Assembly (NCBI RefSeq): GCF_050942425.1
Contig: NZ_CP192063.1
Coordinates: 4,712,001-4,776,000, forward strand
DNA length: 64,000 bases
Direction: 5' to 3'
Source of the DNA: Actinoallomurus sp050942425
GTDB lineage: Bacteria > Actinomycetota > Actinomycetes > Streptosporangiales > Streptosporangiaceae
Shown: positions 19,214 through 27,100 of the stretch, piece by piece
How positions within the stretch are numbered: the stretch's first letter is position 1
How the letters are laid out: every line of letters begins with the position of its first letter
Translations under genes and position numbers: made by a program
The notes under the pieces: model-generated
The model's database searches: none
Told to the model about the DNA's origin: nothing
Seen by the model: the letters and a program-made list of their open reading frames with translations, nothing else

Positions 19214-20044
19214 TTACCCCATCTTCGTGACGGTGAGGTGTTTTATTTCAATTTTCTTCTTTGGCGCGGTCATCCCGGACTGGGGGTCGGGAGCGGTCGC
19301 GCCGGCCTTGGCGACCGAGTCGACGACGTCCAGGCCCTGGGTGATCTCGCCGAAGACCGTGTAGTCGGCGGGCAGCTGCGCGTCGCCGTACATGATGAAG
19401 AACTGGCTGCCGTTGCTGTTCGGCTGGCTACTGTGCGCCATGGCGATCATGCCCCGCTTGTAGGTCGCCTGCCCGGAGGCGTTGCCCTTGGGGACGTTCT
19501 CGTTGCCGAAGCCGTACTTCGGGCCGCCGCTGCCGGTGGCGCTCGGGTCGCCGCACTGCAGCACCTTGATGCCGGTGTCGAGCCGGTGGCACTTGGTGTT
19601 GTCGAAGAACTTCTTCGAGGCGAGGTAATTGAAGGAGTTGACGGTGCACGCGGCCTTCGTGCCGTCGAGCTTCGCGACGATCTTGCCCTGGCTGGTGTCG
19701 ATCGACATCTCGTACGTGCCCTTGACCGGCTTGACCGGCGGCGTGCCGACGTCCTTGGCGTTCTGCGAATCCGTCAGCGGCTGGTAGGCGCATTCGCCGG
19801 GCTTCGCCGTGACGGTCGGCTGCGCACTGGGCGTTTTGGACGCCGAGGCCGTCGTCGTCGACTTCTTGTCTGACGTGTTCATGGCGAACGCGATGGCACC
19901 GCCGCCGCCGGCGATCACTGCCACGGCGGCCACCGTGCCGATGATCTTTATCCTGCGTGCTTGCGCCTGCCGGGCCGCACGGCGCTGCATCTGGCGCTCG
20001 TAGCGCTGCCGGGCCAGCTGCTTCTTGCGGTCTTTACCCGCCAC
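19214..20044 (-). CDS. Membrane-anchored cyclophilin-type peptidyl-prolyl isomerase
   Basis: Predicted extracellular prolyl isomerase. In its 276 residues a basic cytoplasmic N-terminus (1-32) precedes one TM helix (about 33-54) and a Ser/Thr/Lys linker. The cyclophilin domain runs from about residue 105, with FFDNTKCHRL, MAHSSQPNSNGSQFFI and YTVFGEITQGLDVVD. The canonical active-site arginine of cyclophilin A (FHR) is represented here by CHRL, and the QFFI segment is intact. The start is GTG. It is divergent from the metallohydrolase gene. Confidence 0.92.
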   Translation of the reverse strand: MAGKDRKKQLARQRYERQMQRRAARQAQARRIKIIGTVAAVAVIAGGGGAIAFAMNTSDKKSTTTASASKTPSAQPTVTAKPGECAYQPLTDSQNAKDVGTPPVKPVKGTYEMSIDTSQGKIVAKLDGTKAACTVNSFNYLASKKFFDNTKCHRLDTGIKVLQCGDPSATGSGGPKYGFGNENVPKGNASGQATYKRGMIAMAHSSQPNSNGSQFFIMYGDAQLPADYTVFGEITQGLDVVDSVAKAGATAPDPQSGMTAPKKKIEIKHLTVTKMG

Positions 20045-20258
20045 CGGTGTCGCACCTCTTGATTCGCGTCATGAACAGGGAAACGTGCTGCGCATCGTAG
20101 CGGTCCTGGCCGGTATTTTTCTGCGTGGCCCTCAGAGGCTCGCAAATCCCGCCAAGACCGGACACCCTGCGGCGCTCCCGCGTATGTCGTTCGCGGTTGG
20201 CCGCGTGCCGCCGGTACGCTCAAGCTGCCGGAAGCAGGCGCCTTCAGAGAGGACGATC

Positions 20259-20942
20259 GTGCTCATCGCCGGGTTCCCCGCCGGGTCATTCGCCACGAAC
20301 TGTTACGTCGTGGCACCGGCCGCGGGGGAGGAATGCGTGATCATCGACCCTGGCCAGGACGCCGAGTCCGGGGTCGACGAGTTGCTCCGCGAGCACCGGC
20401 TCAAGCCGGTCGCCGTCGTGCTCACGCACGGCCATATCGACCACATCTGGTCGGTGGCCCCGGTCTGCGGCGCGCGCGACGTCCCCGCGTACATCCACCC
20501 GGCCGACCGGGACCTGCTGTCCGATCCGGCCAAGGGGTTCCCGCTCGGCGTCGGACAGCAGCTGCTGGGCGGGCTGACGTTCGGCGAGCCGGACGACGTG
20601 CGCGAGCTCGCCGACGGCGCGACGCTGACGCTCGCAGGCCTGGAGCTGATCGTCGATCACGCCCCGGGCCATACGAGCGGGTCGGTGACGTTCCGGCTCG
20701 CGGACACGCAGGTGATGTTCTCCGGAGACCTGCTGTTCGCCGGCTCGATCGGCCGCACCGACCTGCCGGGCGGTGACCACGCGACGATCCTGGAGAGCCT
20801 GGCCCGCGTATGCCTGCCGCTCCCGGACGAGACCACCGTGCTGCCCGGCCACGGCACGCAGACCACGATCGGCCGCGAACGGGCGACCAATCCGTTCCTC
20901 AAGGACATCGCTCCGGTCGACGGCCCGCACAGGGGACTCTAG
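20259..20942 (+). CDS. MBL-fold metallohydrolase (glyoxalase II-like)
   Basis: A 227-residue metallo-beta-lactamase-fold hydrolase with the metal-binding HGHIDH motif (H57-H62), a second His in HAPGHTSGS, the bridging Asp in MFSGDLLF and a late His in LPGHGTQT. The closest named families are hydroxyacylglutathione hydrolase-like proteins. Actinobacteria make mycothiol rather than glutathione, so the substrate is unclear. The GTG at 20259 is chosen because AGAGAGGA precedes it; the reading frame stays open 234 bp further upstream without homology. It is followed after 11 bp by hisS, a frequent neighbour. Confidence 0.9.
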   Translation: MLIAGFPAGSFATNCYVVAPAAGEECVIIDPGQDAESGVDELLREHRLKPVAVVLTHGHIDHIWSVAPVCGARDVPAYIHPADRDLLSDPAKGFPLGVGQQLLGGLTFGEPDDVRELADGATLTLAGLELIVDHAPGHTSGSVTFRLADTQVMFSGDLLFAGSIGRTDLPGGDHATILESLARVCLPLPDETTVLPGHGTQTTIGRERATNPFLKDIAPVDGPHRGL

Positions 20943-20953
20943 AAAACGACACC

Positions 20954-22222
20954 ATGAGCTCGAACTTCCAGGCCCCCAAGGGGGTCAAAGAGTATTTCCC
21001 GCCGCAGTCGGCGACGTTCCTCGCCGCCCGCGACGCGTTCGCGGCCGCCGCGACGCGGGCCGGCTACTCCTATCTCGAACTTCCGGTCTTCGAGGACACC
21101 GGCCTGTTCGCGCGGGGCGTCGGCGAGTCGACCGACGTCGTGTCCAAGGAGATGTACACCTTCGAGGACCGCGGCGAGCGTTCGCTCACGCTGCGGCCGG
21201 AGTTCACCGTCGGCGTGCTGCGGTCGGTGCTCCAGCACGGCCTGAACAGGGGCGAGCTGCCGGTCAAGGTCTGGGCCACCGGGCCGGCGTTCCGCTACGA
21301 GCGCGCGCAGAAGGGCCGGTACCGCCAGTTCTACCAGGTCGACCTCGAGGCGATCGGCTCCGAGGACCCGGCGGTCGACGTCGAGACCATCGCTCTCGCC
21401 TGGGACTTCTACCGCGACCTCGGCCTCACCCGCGTATCCCTGAAGCTGAACTCCCTGGGCTGCCGGGAGTGCCGTCCGGTCTACCGCGCCGCGCTGCAGG
21501 AGTTCCTGCGCGGCCTCGACCTCGATGAGGACACCCGGGCCCGTGTCGAGATCAACCCGCTGCGGGTGCTGGACGACAAGCGGCCGGAGGTCCAGGCCCA
21601 GCTGGCGGACGCCCCGCTCGTCACCGACCACCTGTGCGGCGCGTGCAAGGCCCACCACGACCGGGTCCGCGAGCTGCTGGTCGACCTGTCCGTCCCCTGG
21701 GTGGACGACCCGCGGCTCGTGCGCGGCCTCGACTACTACACCCGGACGACGTACGAGTTCGACCACCCGCTGCTCGGCGCGCAGTCCGGCATCGGCGGCG
21801 GTGGCCGCTACGACGGCCTCTCGGAGGACATCGGCGGCCCGTCGCTGCCCGGCATCGGGTTCGGCCTCGGCCTCGACCGTACGGTCCTGGCGATGGAGGC
21901 CGAGGAGGTCGCCGCCGTGACGCAGCCGACGGTCGATGTGTACGGCGTGCCACTGGGCGAGGACGCCGAGCGTACGATCTTTGGTCTGATCGCCGAGCTT
22001 CGCCGCGCGGGCGTCGCCGCCGACATGTCCTACGACGGCAAGAAGCTCAAGGGCGCCATGCGGGGTGCCGGGCGGTCCGGGGCGGCCTACGCCGTGATCA
22101 TCGGCGAGCGAGATATCGCCGCCGGGTCCGCGCAGGTGAAGGACCTGGCAAGCGGCGACCAGGTCGCCGTTCCGCTCGCAGAGCTCGTGACGACGTTGAA
22201 AGAAAGGCTTGCTCAAAGATGA
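20954..22222 (+). CDS. hisS: Histidyl-tRNA synthetase
   Basis: Class II aminoacyl-tRNA synthetase charging tRNA-His. The 422-residue protein has motif 2 (FRYERAQKGRYRQFYQ), the histidine-specific signature RGLDYYTRTTYEF, motif 3 (GFGLGLDRTVLAM) and a C-terminal anticodon-binding domain (VDVYGVPLGEDAE...). The ATG at 20954 has a weak ribosome site and may be translated by coupling to the preceding metallohydrolase. The stop overlaps the aspS start as ATGA. Confidence 0.97.
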   Translation: MSSNFQAPKGVKEYFPPQSATFLAARDAFAAAATRAGYSYLELPVFEDTGLFARGVGESTDVVSKEMYTFEDRGERSLTLRPEFTVGVLRSVLQHGLNRGELPVKVWATGPAFRYERAQKGRYRQFYQVDLEAIGSEDPAVDVETIALAWDFYRDLGLTRVSLKLNSLGCRECRPVYRAALQEFLRGLDLDEDTRARVEINPLRVLDDKRPEVQAQLADAPLVTDHLCGACKAHHDRVRELLVDLSVPWVDDPRLVRGLDYYTRTTYEFDHPLLGAQSGIGGGGRYDGLSEDIGGPSLPGIGFGLGLDRTVLAMEAEEVAAVTQPTVDVYGVPLGEDAERTIFGLIAELRRAGVAADMSYDGKKLKGAMRGAGRSGAAYAVIIGERDIAAGSAQVKDLASGDQVAVPLAELVTTLKERLAQR

Positions 22223-24009
22223 TCCGCACACACGAGGCGGGCTCGCTGCGCCGGGAACACGCCGGGCAGCAGGTCGTACTGGCCGGCTGGGTGGCGCGCC
22301 GCCGTGACCACGGGGGCGTCACCTTCATCGACCTGCGCGACGCCTCCGGGATCGCCCAGGTCGTCTTCCGCGAAGAGGACACCGCGCACGACCTGCGCTC
22401 CGAGTTCTGCGTCAAGATCACCGGCGAGGTTCGCGTACGGCCCGAGGGCAACGAGAACCCAGAGCTGCCGACCGGCGACATCGAGGTCGTCGCCTCCGAG
22501 ATCGACGTGCTGAGCGAGGCCGCGCCGCTGCCCTTCCCGGTCGAGACGGACGCCAACGTCAACGAGGAGGTGCGCCTCAAGCACCGCTACCTCGACATCC
22601 GGCGCGAGTCCCTCGCCCGGGCGCTGCGGATCCGCTCCCAGGCGTCCTACCTCGTCCACGACGTGATGCGCGAGCACCGGTTCGTCAACGTGGAGACGCC
22701 GACGCTCACCCGGTCCACGCCGGAGGGCGCCCGCGACTTCCTCGTCCCCGTGCGCCTCAAGCCCGGCCACTGGTACGCCCTGCCGCAGTCGCCACAGCTG
22801 TTCAAGCAGCTGCTGATGGTGTCGGGCCTGGAGCGCTACTACCAGCTCGCCCGCTGCTACCGCGACGAGGACTTCCGCGCCGACCGGCAGCCGGAGTTCA
22901 CCCAGATCGACATCGAGATGAGCTTCGTCGAGCAGGAGGACATCCTCCAGGTCGCCGAGGACCTCGTCGGCCGGCTCTGGAAGGAGATCGTCGGCTACGA
23001 GATCTCGCGCCCGATTCCGCGGATGACCTACGCCGACGCCCTCAGCCGGTACGGCTCGGACAAGCCGGACCTGCGCTTCGGCAACGAGCTCGTCGACATG
23101 ACCGAGTTCTTCTCCGACACCCCGTTCCGGGTGTTCCAGGCCCCGTACGTCGGAGCGGTCGTCATGCCGGGCGGCGCCTCCCAGACCCGCAAGGAGCTGG
23201 ACGGCTGGCAGGACTGGGCCAAGTCGCGCGGCGCGCGCGGCCTCGCGTACGTCCTCGTGCAGGAGGACGGCACGCTCGGCGGCCCGGTCGCCAAGAACCT
23301 CTCGGAGCAGGAGCGGGAGGGCCTGGCGGCCAAGGCCGGCGCCAAGCCCGGCGACGCCGTCTTCTTCGGCGCCGGTAAGCCGCACGCCACACAGGAGCTG
23401 CTCGGCGCGGCCCGCCTGGAGATCGGCCGTCGCTGCGACCTGATCGACGAGTCCGAGTGGGCGTTCACCTGGGTCGTCGACGCGCCCATGTTCGAGGAGA
23501 CCGACGAAGGCGGCTGGACGGCCGTGCACCACCCGTTCACCTCGCCCAAGCCCGAGTGGGTCGACTCCTTCCAGGACAAGCCGGGCGAGGCGCTCGCCAA
23601 CGCGTACGACATCGTCTGCAACGGCAACGAGATCGGCGGCGGCTCGATCCGTATCCACCGCGGCGACGTCCAGGAGCGGGTCTTCGAGACCCTCGGCCTG
23701 AGCCGCGAGGAGGCCCAGGAGAAGTTCGGCTTCCTCCTCGATGCGTTCAAGTACGGCCCGCCGCCGCACGGCGGCATCGCGTTCGGCTGGGACCGGATCG
23801 TCATGCTGCTGGCCGGCCGCGACACGATCCGCGACGTCATCGCCTTCCCGAAGGCCGCCTCCGGCTACGACGCGCTGACCGGCGCGCCCACGCCGATCAC
23901 CGAGGCGCAGCGCAAGGAAGCGGGCATCGACGTCCGCCCGGAGGACGAGAAGCCGACCGAGCCCAACGAGCCCGGCCACATCGTCCGCCCCTCCACCGAG
24001 AAGTACTGA
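22219..24009 (+). CDS. aspS: Aspartyl-tRNA synthetase
   Basis: Class II synthetase of 596 residues: N-terminal OB anticodon-binding domain (VLAGWVARRRDHGGVTFIDLRD), motif 2 (YQLARCYRDEDFRADRQPEFT), the bacterial GAD insertion domain (about 290-410), and motif 3 (GIAFGWDRIVMLLAG). Many actinobacterial AspRS are non-discriminating and also mischarge tRNA-Asn for the GatCAB route; whether that holds here cannot be read off directly. The ATG lies in a 4-bp overlap with hisS, so the two form an operon. Confidence 0.97.
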   Translation: MIRTHEAGSLRREHAGQQVVLAGWVARRRDHGGVTFIDLRDASGIAQVVFREEDTAHDLRSEFCVKITGEVRVRPEGNENPELPTGDIEVVASEIDVLSEAAPLPFPVETDANVNEEVRLKHRYLDIRRESLARALRIRSQASYLVHDVMREHRFVNVETPTLTRSTPEGARDFLVPVRLKPGHWYALPQSPQLFKQLLMVSGLERYYQLARCYRDEDFRADRQPEFTQIDIEMSFVEQEDILQVAEDLVGRLWKEIVGYEISRPIPRMTYADALSRYGSDKPDLRFGNELVDMTEFFSDTPFRVFQAPYVGAVVMPGGASQTRKELDGWQDWAKSRGARGLAYVLVQEDGTLGGPVAKNLSEQEREGLAAKAGAKPGDAVFFGAGKPHATQELLGAARLEIGRRCDLIDESEWAFTWVVDAPMFEETDEGGWTAVHHPFTSPKPEWVDSFQDKPGEALANAYDIVCNGNEIGGGSIRIHRGDVQERVFETLGLSREEAQEKFGFLLDAFKYGPPPHGGIAFGWDRIVMLLAGRDTIRDVIAFPKAASGYDALTGAPTPITEAQRKEAGIDVRPEDEKPTEPNEPGHIVRPSTEKY

Positions 24010-24013
24010 CGGC

Positions 24014-24054
24014 CTCGACGGCGGGGATTCCGGCTCGGGATCCCCGCCGTCGAG
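24014..24054 (+). terminator. Terminator of hisS-aspS
   Basis: Perfect 15-bp arms (24014-24028 and 24040-24054, arm CTCGACGGCGGGGAT) with an 11-nt loop begin 5 bp after the aspS stop. Confidence 0.75.
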
Positions 24055-24160
24055 AAGCGCATGATCGAGATCCTGCCGTCAGGCGAACAAGCGGCCGGTG
24101 CTGTGTCTCGTCGGAGCGCGGCGTTGCCCGTCCGGTCGTCGGATCGGGAGGATGATCGAC

Positions 24161-24613
24161 ATGAGACGTTTCGCGAGTCTTGCCGAGTTCGCCGCCGCCA
24201 AGGGTGAGCATCTGGGCCACAGCCCTTGGCGAGAGGTCACGCAGCAGCAGATCGACCTGTTCGCGGAGGCGACCGGCGACCATCAGTGGATCCACGTGGA
24301 CCCTGAGCGAGCGGCCGACGGACCGTTCGGAGCCACCATCGCGCACGGCTATCTCACGCTGTCGCTGGTGAACGCGTTCATGCCGGAGATCTTCTGGATC
24401 GACGGGCCGAAGATGGGCGTCAACATCGGGCTGAACAAGGTGCGCTTCCCCGCACCGGTCAAGGTCGGCTCCCGGGTACGCGGCGGCGCGGAGCTGGTCG
24501 ACCTGAAGAACTCCCCGGCGGGCAAGCTGTCGACGGTACGGGTCACCATCGAGATCGAGGGCGAGAGGCGCCCCGCCTGCGTCGCCGAGACCCTGTCGCT
24601 GTACGTCACCTGA
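24161..24613 (+). CDS. MaoC-like (R)-hydratase / dehydratase family protein
   Basis: A 150-residue single hot-dog-fold protein with the hydratase-2 signature FAEATGDHQWIHVDPERA, placing the catalytic pair at Asp40 and His45, and the following GATIAHGYLTLSL. Related proteins hydrate 2-enoyl-CoA. Close relatives annotated as nodulation protein N-like or MaoC dehydratases are common in Actinobacteria, and the substrate here is unknown. The ATG at 24161 is chosen over earlier in-frame starts because GGGAGG lies 9 bp upstream. It is monocistronic, with a stem after the stop. Confidence 0.88.
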   Translation: MRRFASLAEFAAAKGEHLGHSPWREVTQQQIDLFAEATGDHQWIHVDPERAADGPFGATIAHGYLTLSLVNAFMPEIFWIDGPKMGVNIGLNKVRFPAPVKVGSRVRGGAELVDLKNSPAGKLSTVRVTIEIEGERRPACVAETLSLYVT

Positions 24614-24614
24614 C

Positions 24615-24637
24615 GGACGACCGGATCAAGGTCGTCC
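24615..24637 (+). terminator. Short hairpin after the MaoC gene
   Basis: Arms GGACGACC / GGTCGTCC with a 7-nt loop begin 2 bp after the MaoC stop. A short T-run lies about 15 bp further on, too far for a textbook intrinsic terminator. Confidence 0.4.
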
Positions 24638-24677
24638 AGCGGGCCTTTTCCGAGCGCTGCGCCCTAGAACTGAGGCT

Positions 24678-24779
24678 TCAGTCCGCAGCGACGACCACGG
24701 CGACCTCTACACACTCACCGCTCGCGCTGCTATGGCTGCTCGTACGCCACGTGGTGTTGAAAGCGTCTTGTTCGCTCAT
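24678..24779 (-). CDS. Half-length DUF397 protein, second copy
   Basis: A 33-residue reading frame starting MSEQDAFNTTWRTSSHSS and ending CVEVAVVVAAD. The Trp-x-x-Ser-Ser and Cys-Val-Glu-Val pattern is the N-terminal half of DUF397 (BldB/WhiJ-partner type small proteins, usually 60-80 residues). The C-terminal half, normally with a VRDSK motif, is missing because of a TGA. The ATG overlaps the stop of the preceding copy as ATGA. Either a remnant or a short functional version; I favour a remnant, since its regulator partner is truncated. Confidence 0.55.
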   Translation of the reverse strand: MSEQDAFNTTWRTSSHSSASGECVEVAVVVAAD

Positions 24780-24883
24780 GATCTGCGGCCAGAGAAGATC
24801 ACAACGACTTCGACACATGCCCCGTTGCCGCTGCTGCGGGTGCTTTTACGCCAGGGGGCGCGAGACAGGTCGGCGGGGTTCAT
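24776..24883 (-). CDS. Half-length DUF397 protein, first copy
   Basis: A 35-residue reading frame, MNPADLSRAPWRKSTRSS followed by GNGACVEVVVIFSGRRS. Residues 5-26 match the DUF397 consensus very well. After CVEVV the sequence no longer fits and a TGA ends it, so the RDSK-containing half is gone. A good ribosome site (GAAGGAG) lies 9 bp upstream, and the start is 18 bp after the stop of the DUF5753 remnant, the normal spacing in WhiJ-type loci. Confidence 0.6.
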   Translation of the reverse strand: MNPADLSRAPWRKSTRSSGNGACVEVVVIFSGRRS

Positions 24884-24901
24884 GGTTCCGCACTCCTTCG
24901 T

Positions 24902-25207
24902 CTACCCATCCTCCGCGAGCTCGGTGATGAGTCCGATCGAGCCCTCAGGGCTCAGCGCGATCGCGCTGAGGTGTTCAAAGGTCACGGTATACCGCTCTAT
25001 GTCCGCGGGTCCGTCCAAGAAGAGATCACCGGCCATCGAGTCGATGTAGACGACATCCGGGAGTTCGTCCTGTGCGAACCAGAGCACATGAAACGACCCG
25101 AGCATTCCAGGATGCGCCCCTGCGCCGAAGGTGAGTACGTGCAGAGTGATGTTCGGCTCGTCTGCGGCTTCGGCCAAATGCATCATCTGACGCCGCATGG
25201 GCACGGC
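24902..25207 (-). pseudogene. C-terminal remnant of a DUF5753 (WhiJ/Scr1-type) XRE regulator
   Basis: About 100 residues match the C-terminal half of DUF5753: HLAEAADEPNITLHVL, FGAGAHPGMLGSFHVLWF, DVVYIDSMAGDLFLDGPADI, YTVTFEHLSAIALSPEGS, then a stop. The N-terminal HTH domain and the first half of DUF5753 are absent. Upstream of about 25207 the frame continues without homology across the start of another remnant on the opposite strand. Intact relatives are 270-300 residues long and precede DUF397 genes exactly as seen here. Confidence 0.7.
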
Positions 25208-25402
25208 GACTCGCCGTGGATCATCGGCCCGATCGCGGACGTCCACGGCACGGCCCGGTGGATAGCCGGCGGCGTGCCGATCGGGCCGCTGGACTTCGCC
25301 GAGGGCGGGCGCGGCCTGCACATCGTCCGGATGCTCGCCGCCGACTCGGGCGTCAGCGGTGATACGACGGGTCGAACCGTGTGGTTCGAGGTCACCTTCT
25401 GA
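25205..25402 (+). pseudogene. C-terminal remnant of a HATPase_c anti-sigma-like ATP-binding protein
   Basis: The last ~65 codons before the TGA at 25400 read ...LDFAEGGRGLHIVRMLA... and GRTVWFEVTF. This is the G2-box and C-terminal strand pattern of RsbW/SpoIIAB-like ATP-binding proteins. The N-box and first half are missing. In WhiJ/AbaA-type loci of actinomycetes such a gene lies divergent to the DUF5753 regulator; here both genes are cut at the same point, near 25205. The family assignment rests on a short segment. Confidence 0.5.
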
Positions 25403-25455
25403 CCGAAGCGAAAATCGGTTGATCGGGCCGTGGGCGGCCGAGATCGTGAGCTTCC

Positions 25456-26049
25456 ATGCGGACGCACGAGATCAGAGCCGATCACGACCGGACGTCGATC
25501 GTCGTCTACCAGGCGTACCGGCCGGAGATCGGACGGCCGGCAGCCGAGCACGGCCGCTTTGTGCCGCCGTTCTCGAGGACACGGATGACGTGGATCAAGC
25601 CGTCGTTCCTGTGGCTCATGGCGCGCAGCGGCTGGGCGCGCAAGCCTGGCCAGGAGGTGATCCTCGCCGTCCGCATCAGCCGCGAGGGCTGGGAGGAGGC
25701 CCTGTCGCAGGCGGTCCTGACGCACGTCGACCGCCGCATCTACCGCGACAGCCAGGAATGGCGCGCCGCGTTCAAGCACGCCCGGGTCCACGTCCAGTGG
25801 GATCCGGAGCGGACGCTGCGCGGGCAACCGCTGGACGCCCGCAGCATCCAGGTCGGTCTCAGCCGGCACGTCATCGACCGGTACGCCGATGAGTGGGTCC
25901 TGGGCATCCAGGACATGACCCCGCTCGTCCGAAAGATCCACCGGCTGGTCCACGACGGCGAGACCGCCAAGGCCAAGGCCCTGCTGCCCCGCGAGCGCGT
26001 CTACCCTCTCGACCCGCCGGTCGCTCGGCGTATCGGCGTGGATGCCTGA
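25456..26049 (+). CDS. DUF4291 domain-containing protein
   Basis: A 197-residue protein with the family core: YQAYRPEIGRPAAEHGRF, FSRTRMTWIKPSFLWLMARSGWA, QEVILAVRISREGWEEAL, then VQWDPERTLRG and the IQVGLSRHVIDRYADEW segment. DUF4291 is found in bacteria and fungi without a known activity. No signal peptide or TM. No clear ribosome site precedes the ATG at 25456. The 3' end overlaps the convergent GNAT gene by 49 bp. Confidence 0.88.
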   Translation: MRTHEIRADHDRTSIVVYQAYRPEIGRPAAEHGRFVPPFSRTRMTWIKPSFLWLMARSGWARKPGQEVILAVRISREGWEEALSQAVLTHVDRRIYRDSQEWRAAFKHARVHVQWDPERTLRGQPLDARSIQVGLSRHVIDRYADEWVLGIQDMTPLVRKIHRLVHDGETAKAKALLPRERVYPLDPPVARRIGVDA

Positions 26050-26552
26050 TCAGTTGCCGCGTCGGTCCAGGCGATCTCGTAGTACTTGACGCGGTCGTCC
26101 TCGCCGACCTGCCGCATGCCCGCGGCCATCATGACGCGCTGCGAGGCGATGTTGTCGAGGTCGGCGTCGCCCTTCACGTTGGCGACGCCGTTCGCCTCGG
26201 CGAACGCCAGGAGGCCGCGAAGTGCCTCGGCGGCGTAGCCCTGACCGCGCACGGACGGGATCAGGCCATAACCGATCGTGACCGTGCCGTTCTGGTCGGG
26301 TGGCCGGTGGAAGCCGATGCCGCCGATCGCACACCCGTCCGCACGGCGCCGGATCTCGTACGCGCCGAACGGCTGAGGATCACCGGCGGACGCGCATTGG
26401 GCGAGATGGTCCGTCGCACCTTTGACGTCGCCCTCGGTCGGATAGTCGGGCGCCCATCGGTCCGCGTCGTCCGGCCTGCCCGCCGCGATGCGTTCGGCCT
26501 CTTCCTGGTTCAGTGGATGCAATACGAGCCGCTCCGTCACAAGGTCGTTCAT
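26001..26552 (-). CDS. GNAT family N-acetyltransferase (RimJ-like)
   Basis: A 183-residue GNAT beginning MNDLVTERLVLHPLNQEEAERI, the typical RimJ/RimL-type opening. The acetyl-CoA-binding loop is at RGQGYA (IPSVRGQGYAAEAL), and the family motif IGYGLIPSVRG and the late DNIASQRVMMAAGM are present. The substrate is unknown; relatives acetylate ribosomal protein termini or small molecules. ATG 26552 is chosen on homology; a longer frame to 26813 lacks it. The C-terminal 16 codons overlap the DUF4291 gene on the other strand. Confidence 0.85.
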   Translation of the reverse strand: MNDLVTERLVLHPLNQEEAERIAAGRPDDADRWAPDYPTEGDVKGATDHLAQCASAGDPQPFGAYEIRRRADGCAIGGIGFHRPPDQNGTVTIGYGLIPSVRGQGYAAEALRGLLAFAEANGVANVKGDADLDNIASQRVMMAAGMRQVGEDDRVKYYEIAWTDAATDQASTPIRRATGGSRG

Positions 26553-26640
26553 CGTGGCTTGGGGTATCACGAGATGACGTCGGCCCGCATCCGAATAACC
26601 GTCGGGGCGGTGGGTCGCTCGGGCCCGGACATGTGCTCTC

Positions 26641-26687
26641 CGCGCCTTCGGTGTGGCTGAAAGAACTTCAGCCACACCGAAGGCGCG
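26641..26687. repeat. Perfect 21-bp inverted repeat in a divergent intergenic region
   Basis: Arms 26641-26661 and 26667-26687 are perfectly complementary (arm CGCGCCTTCGGTGTGGCTGA plus A) with a 5-nt loop AGAAC. It lies between the divergent GNAT (start 26552) and the small protein at 26734, so it cannot be a terminator of either as oriented. It may be a terminator or processing stem of an unannotated RNA, a protein-binding site, or a mobile-element relic. Confidence 0.85.
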
Positions 26688-26733
26688 GAGCGAAGCCGGA
26701 GCCCGGGTCGCGTCCAGAGGAGGTCGCCGATCG

Positions 26734-27093
26734 ATGCGCCGAGCATTCGCGCACGATGCGGTCGTGGTCATGGAGGCGGGTGGCGATGTCCGCGCGCCGG
26801 GAGCAGCGATCACGGTGGCCTTGTGCGGGCACTGGGAGCACGAGCCCCCGTGTCCGCTGGCACCGCATCAGACCGTCGCCGAGCGGGCGGGCGATCAGGT
26901 GCGGCTGCGGGTCCTCTTCGCGACCGAGCCCACGGCCGAGACCGAGGTCCGGGACCGGATCGTGGAGGCCCTGTCACGGTCGCGGCTCGACGGCCCGGAC
27001 GGCGCCACTACGCGCTGGCGGCTCCTGAGCGCCCGGCCCGGCTCCGTCCGGGAGGACGAGCGCGAGCAGGCCGAGCGACTCGTGCAGAGCTGA
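26734..27093 (+). CDS. Small conserved protein of unknown function
   Basis: A 119-residue protein I cannot assign to a named family. After an Arg-rich start it has a hydrophobic strand (AITVALCG) followed by HWEHEPPCPLAPHQT, a His/Cys cluster that could bind a metal. A predicted alpha/beta segment follows (VRLRVLFATEPTAETEVRDRI) and a charged C-terminus. No signal peptide or TM. The ATG at 26734 follows AGAGGAGG by 10 bp; a further ATG at 26770 is an alternative. It converges on the GNAT gene at 27101 with only 7 bp between stops. Confidence 0.65.
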   Translation: MRRAFAHDAVVVMEAGGDVRAPGAAITVALCGHWEHEPPCPLAPHQTVAERAGDQVRLRVLFATEPTAETEVRDRIVEALSRSRLDGPDGATTRWRLLSARPGSVREDEREQAERLVQS

Positions 27094-27100
27094 GTCCGCT

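Noticed and set aside
24614..27100. Genomic island or prophage fragment
   Set aside because: No integrase, transposase, tRNA or attachment-site repeat was found, and base composition is only slightly different. It looks like a variable spot with decayed regulators.
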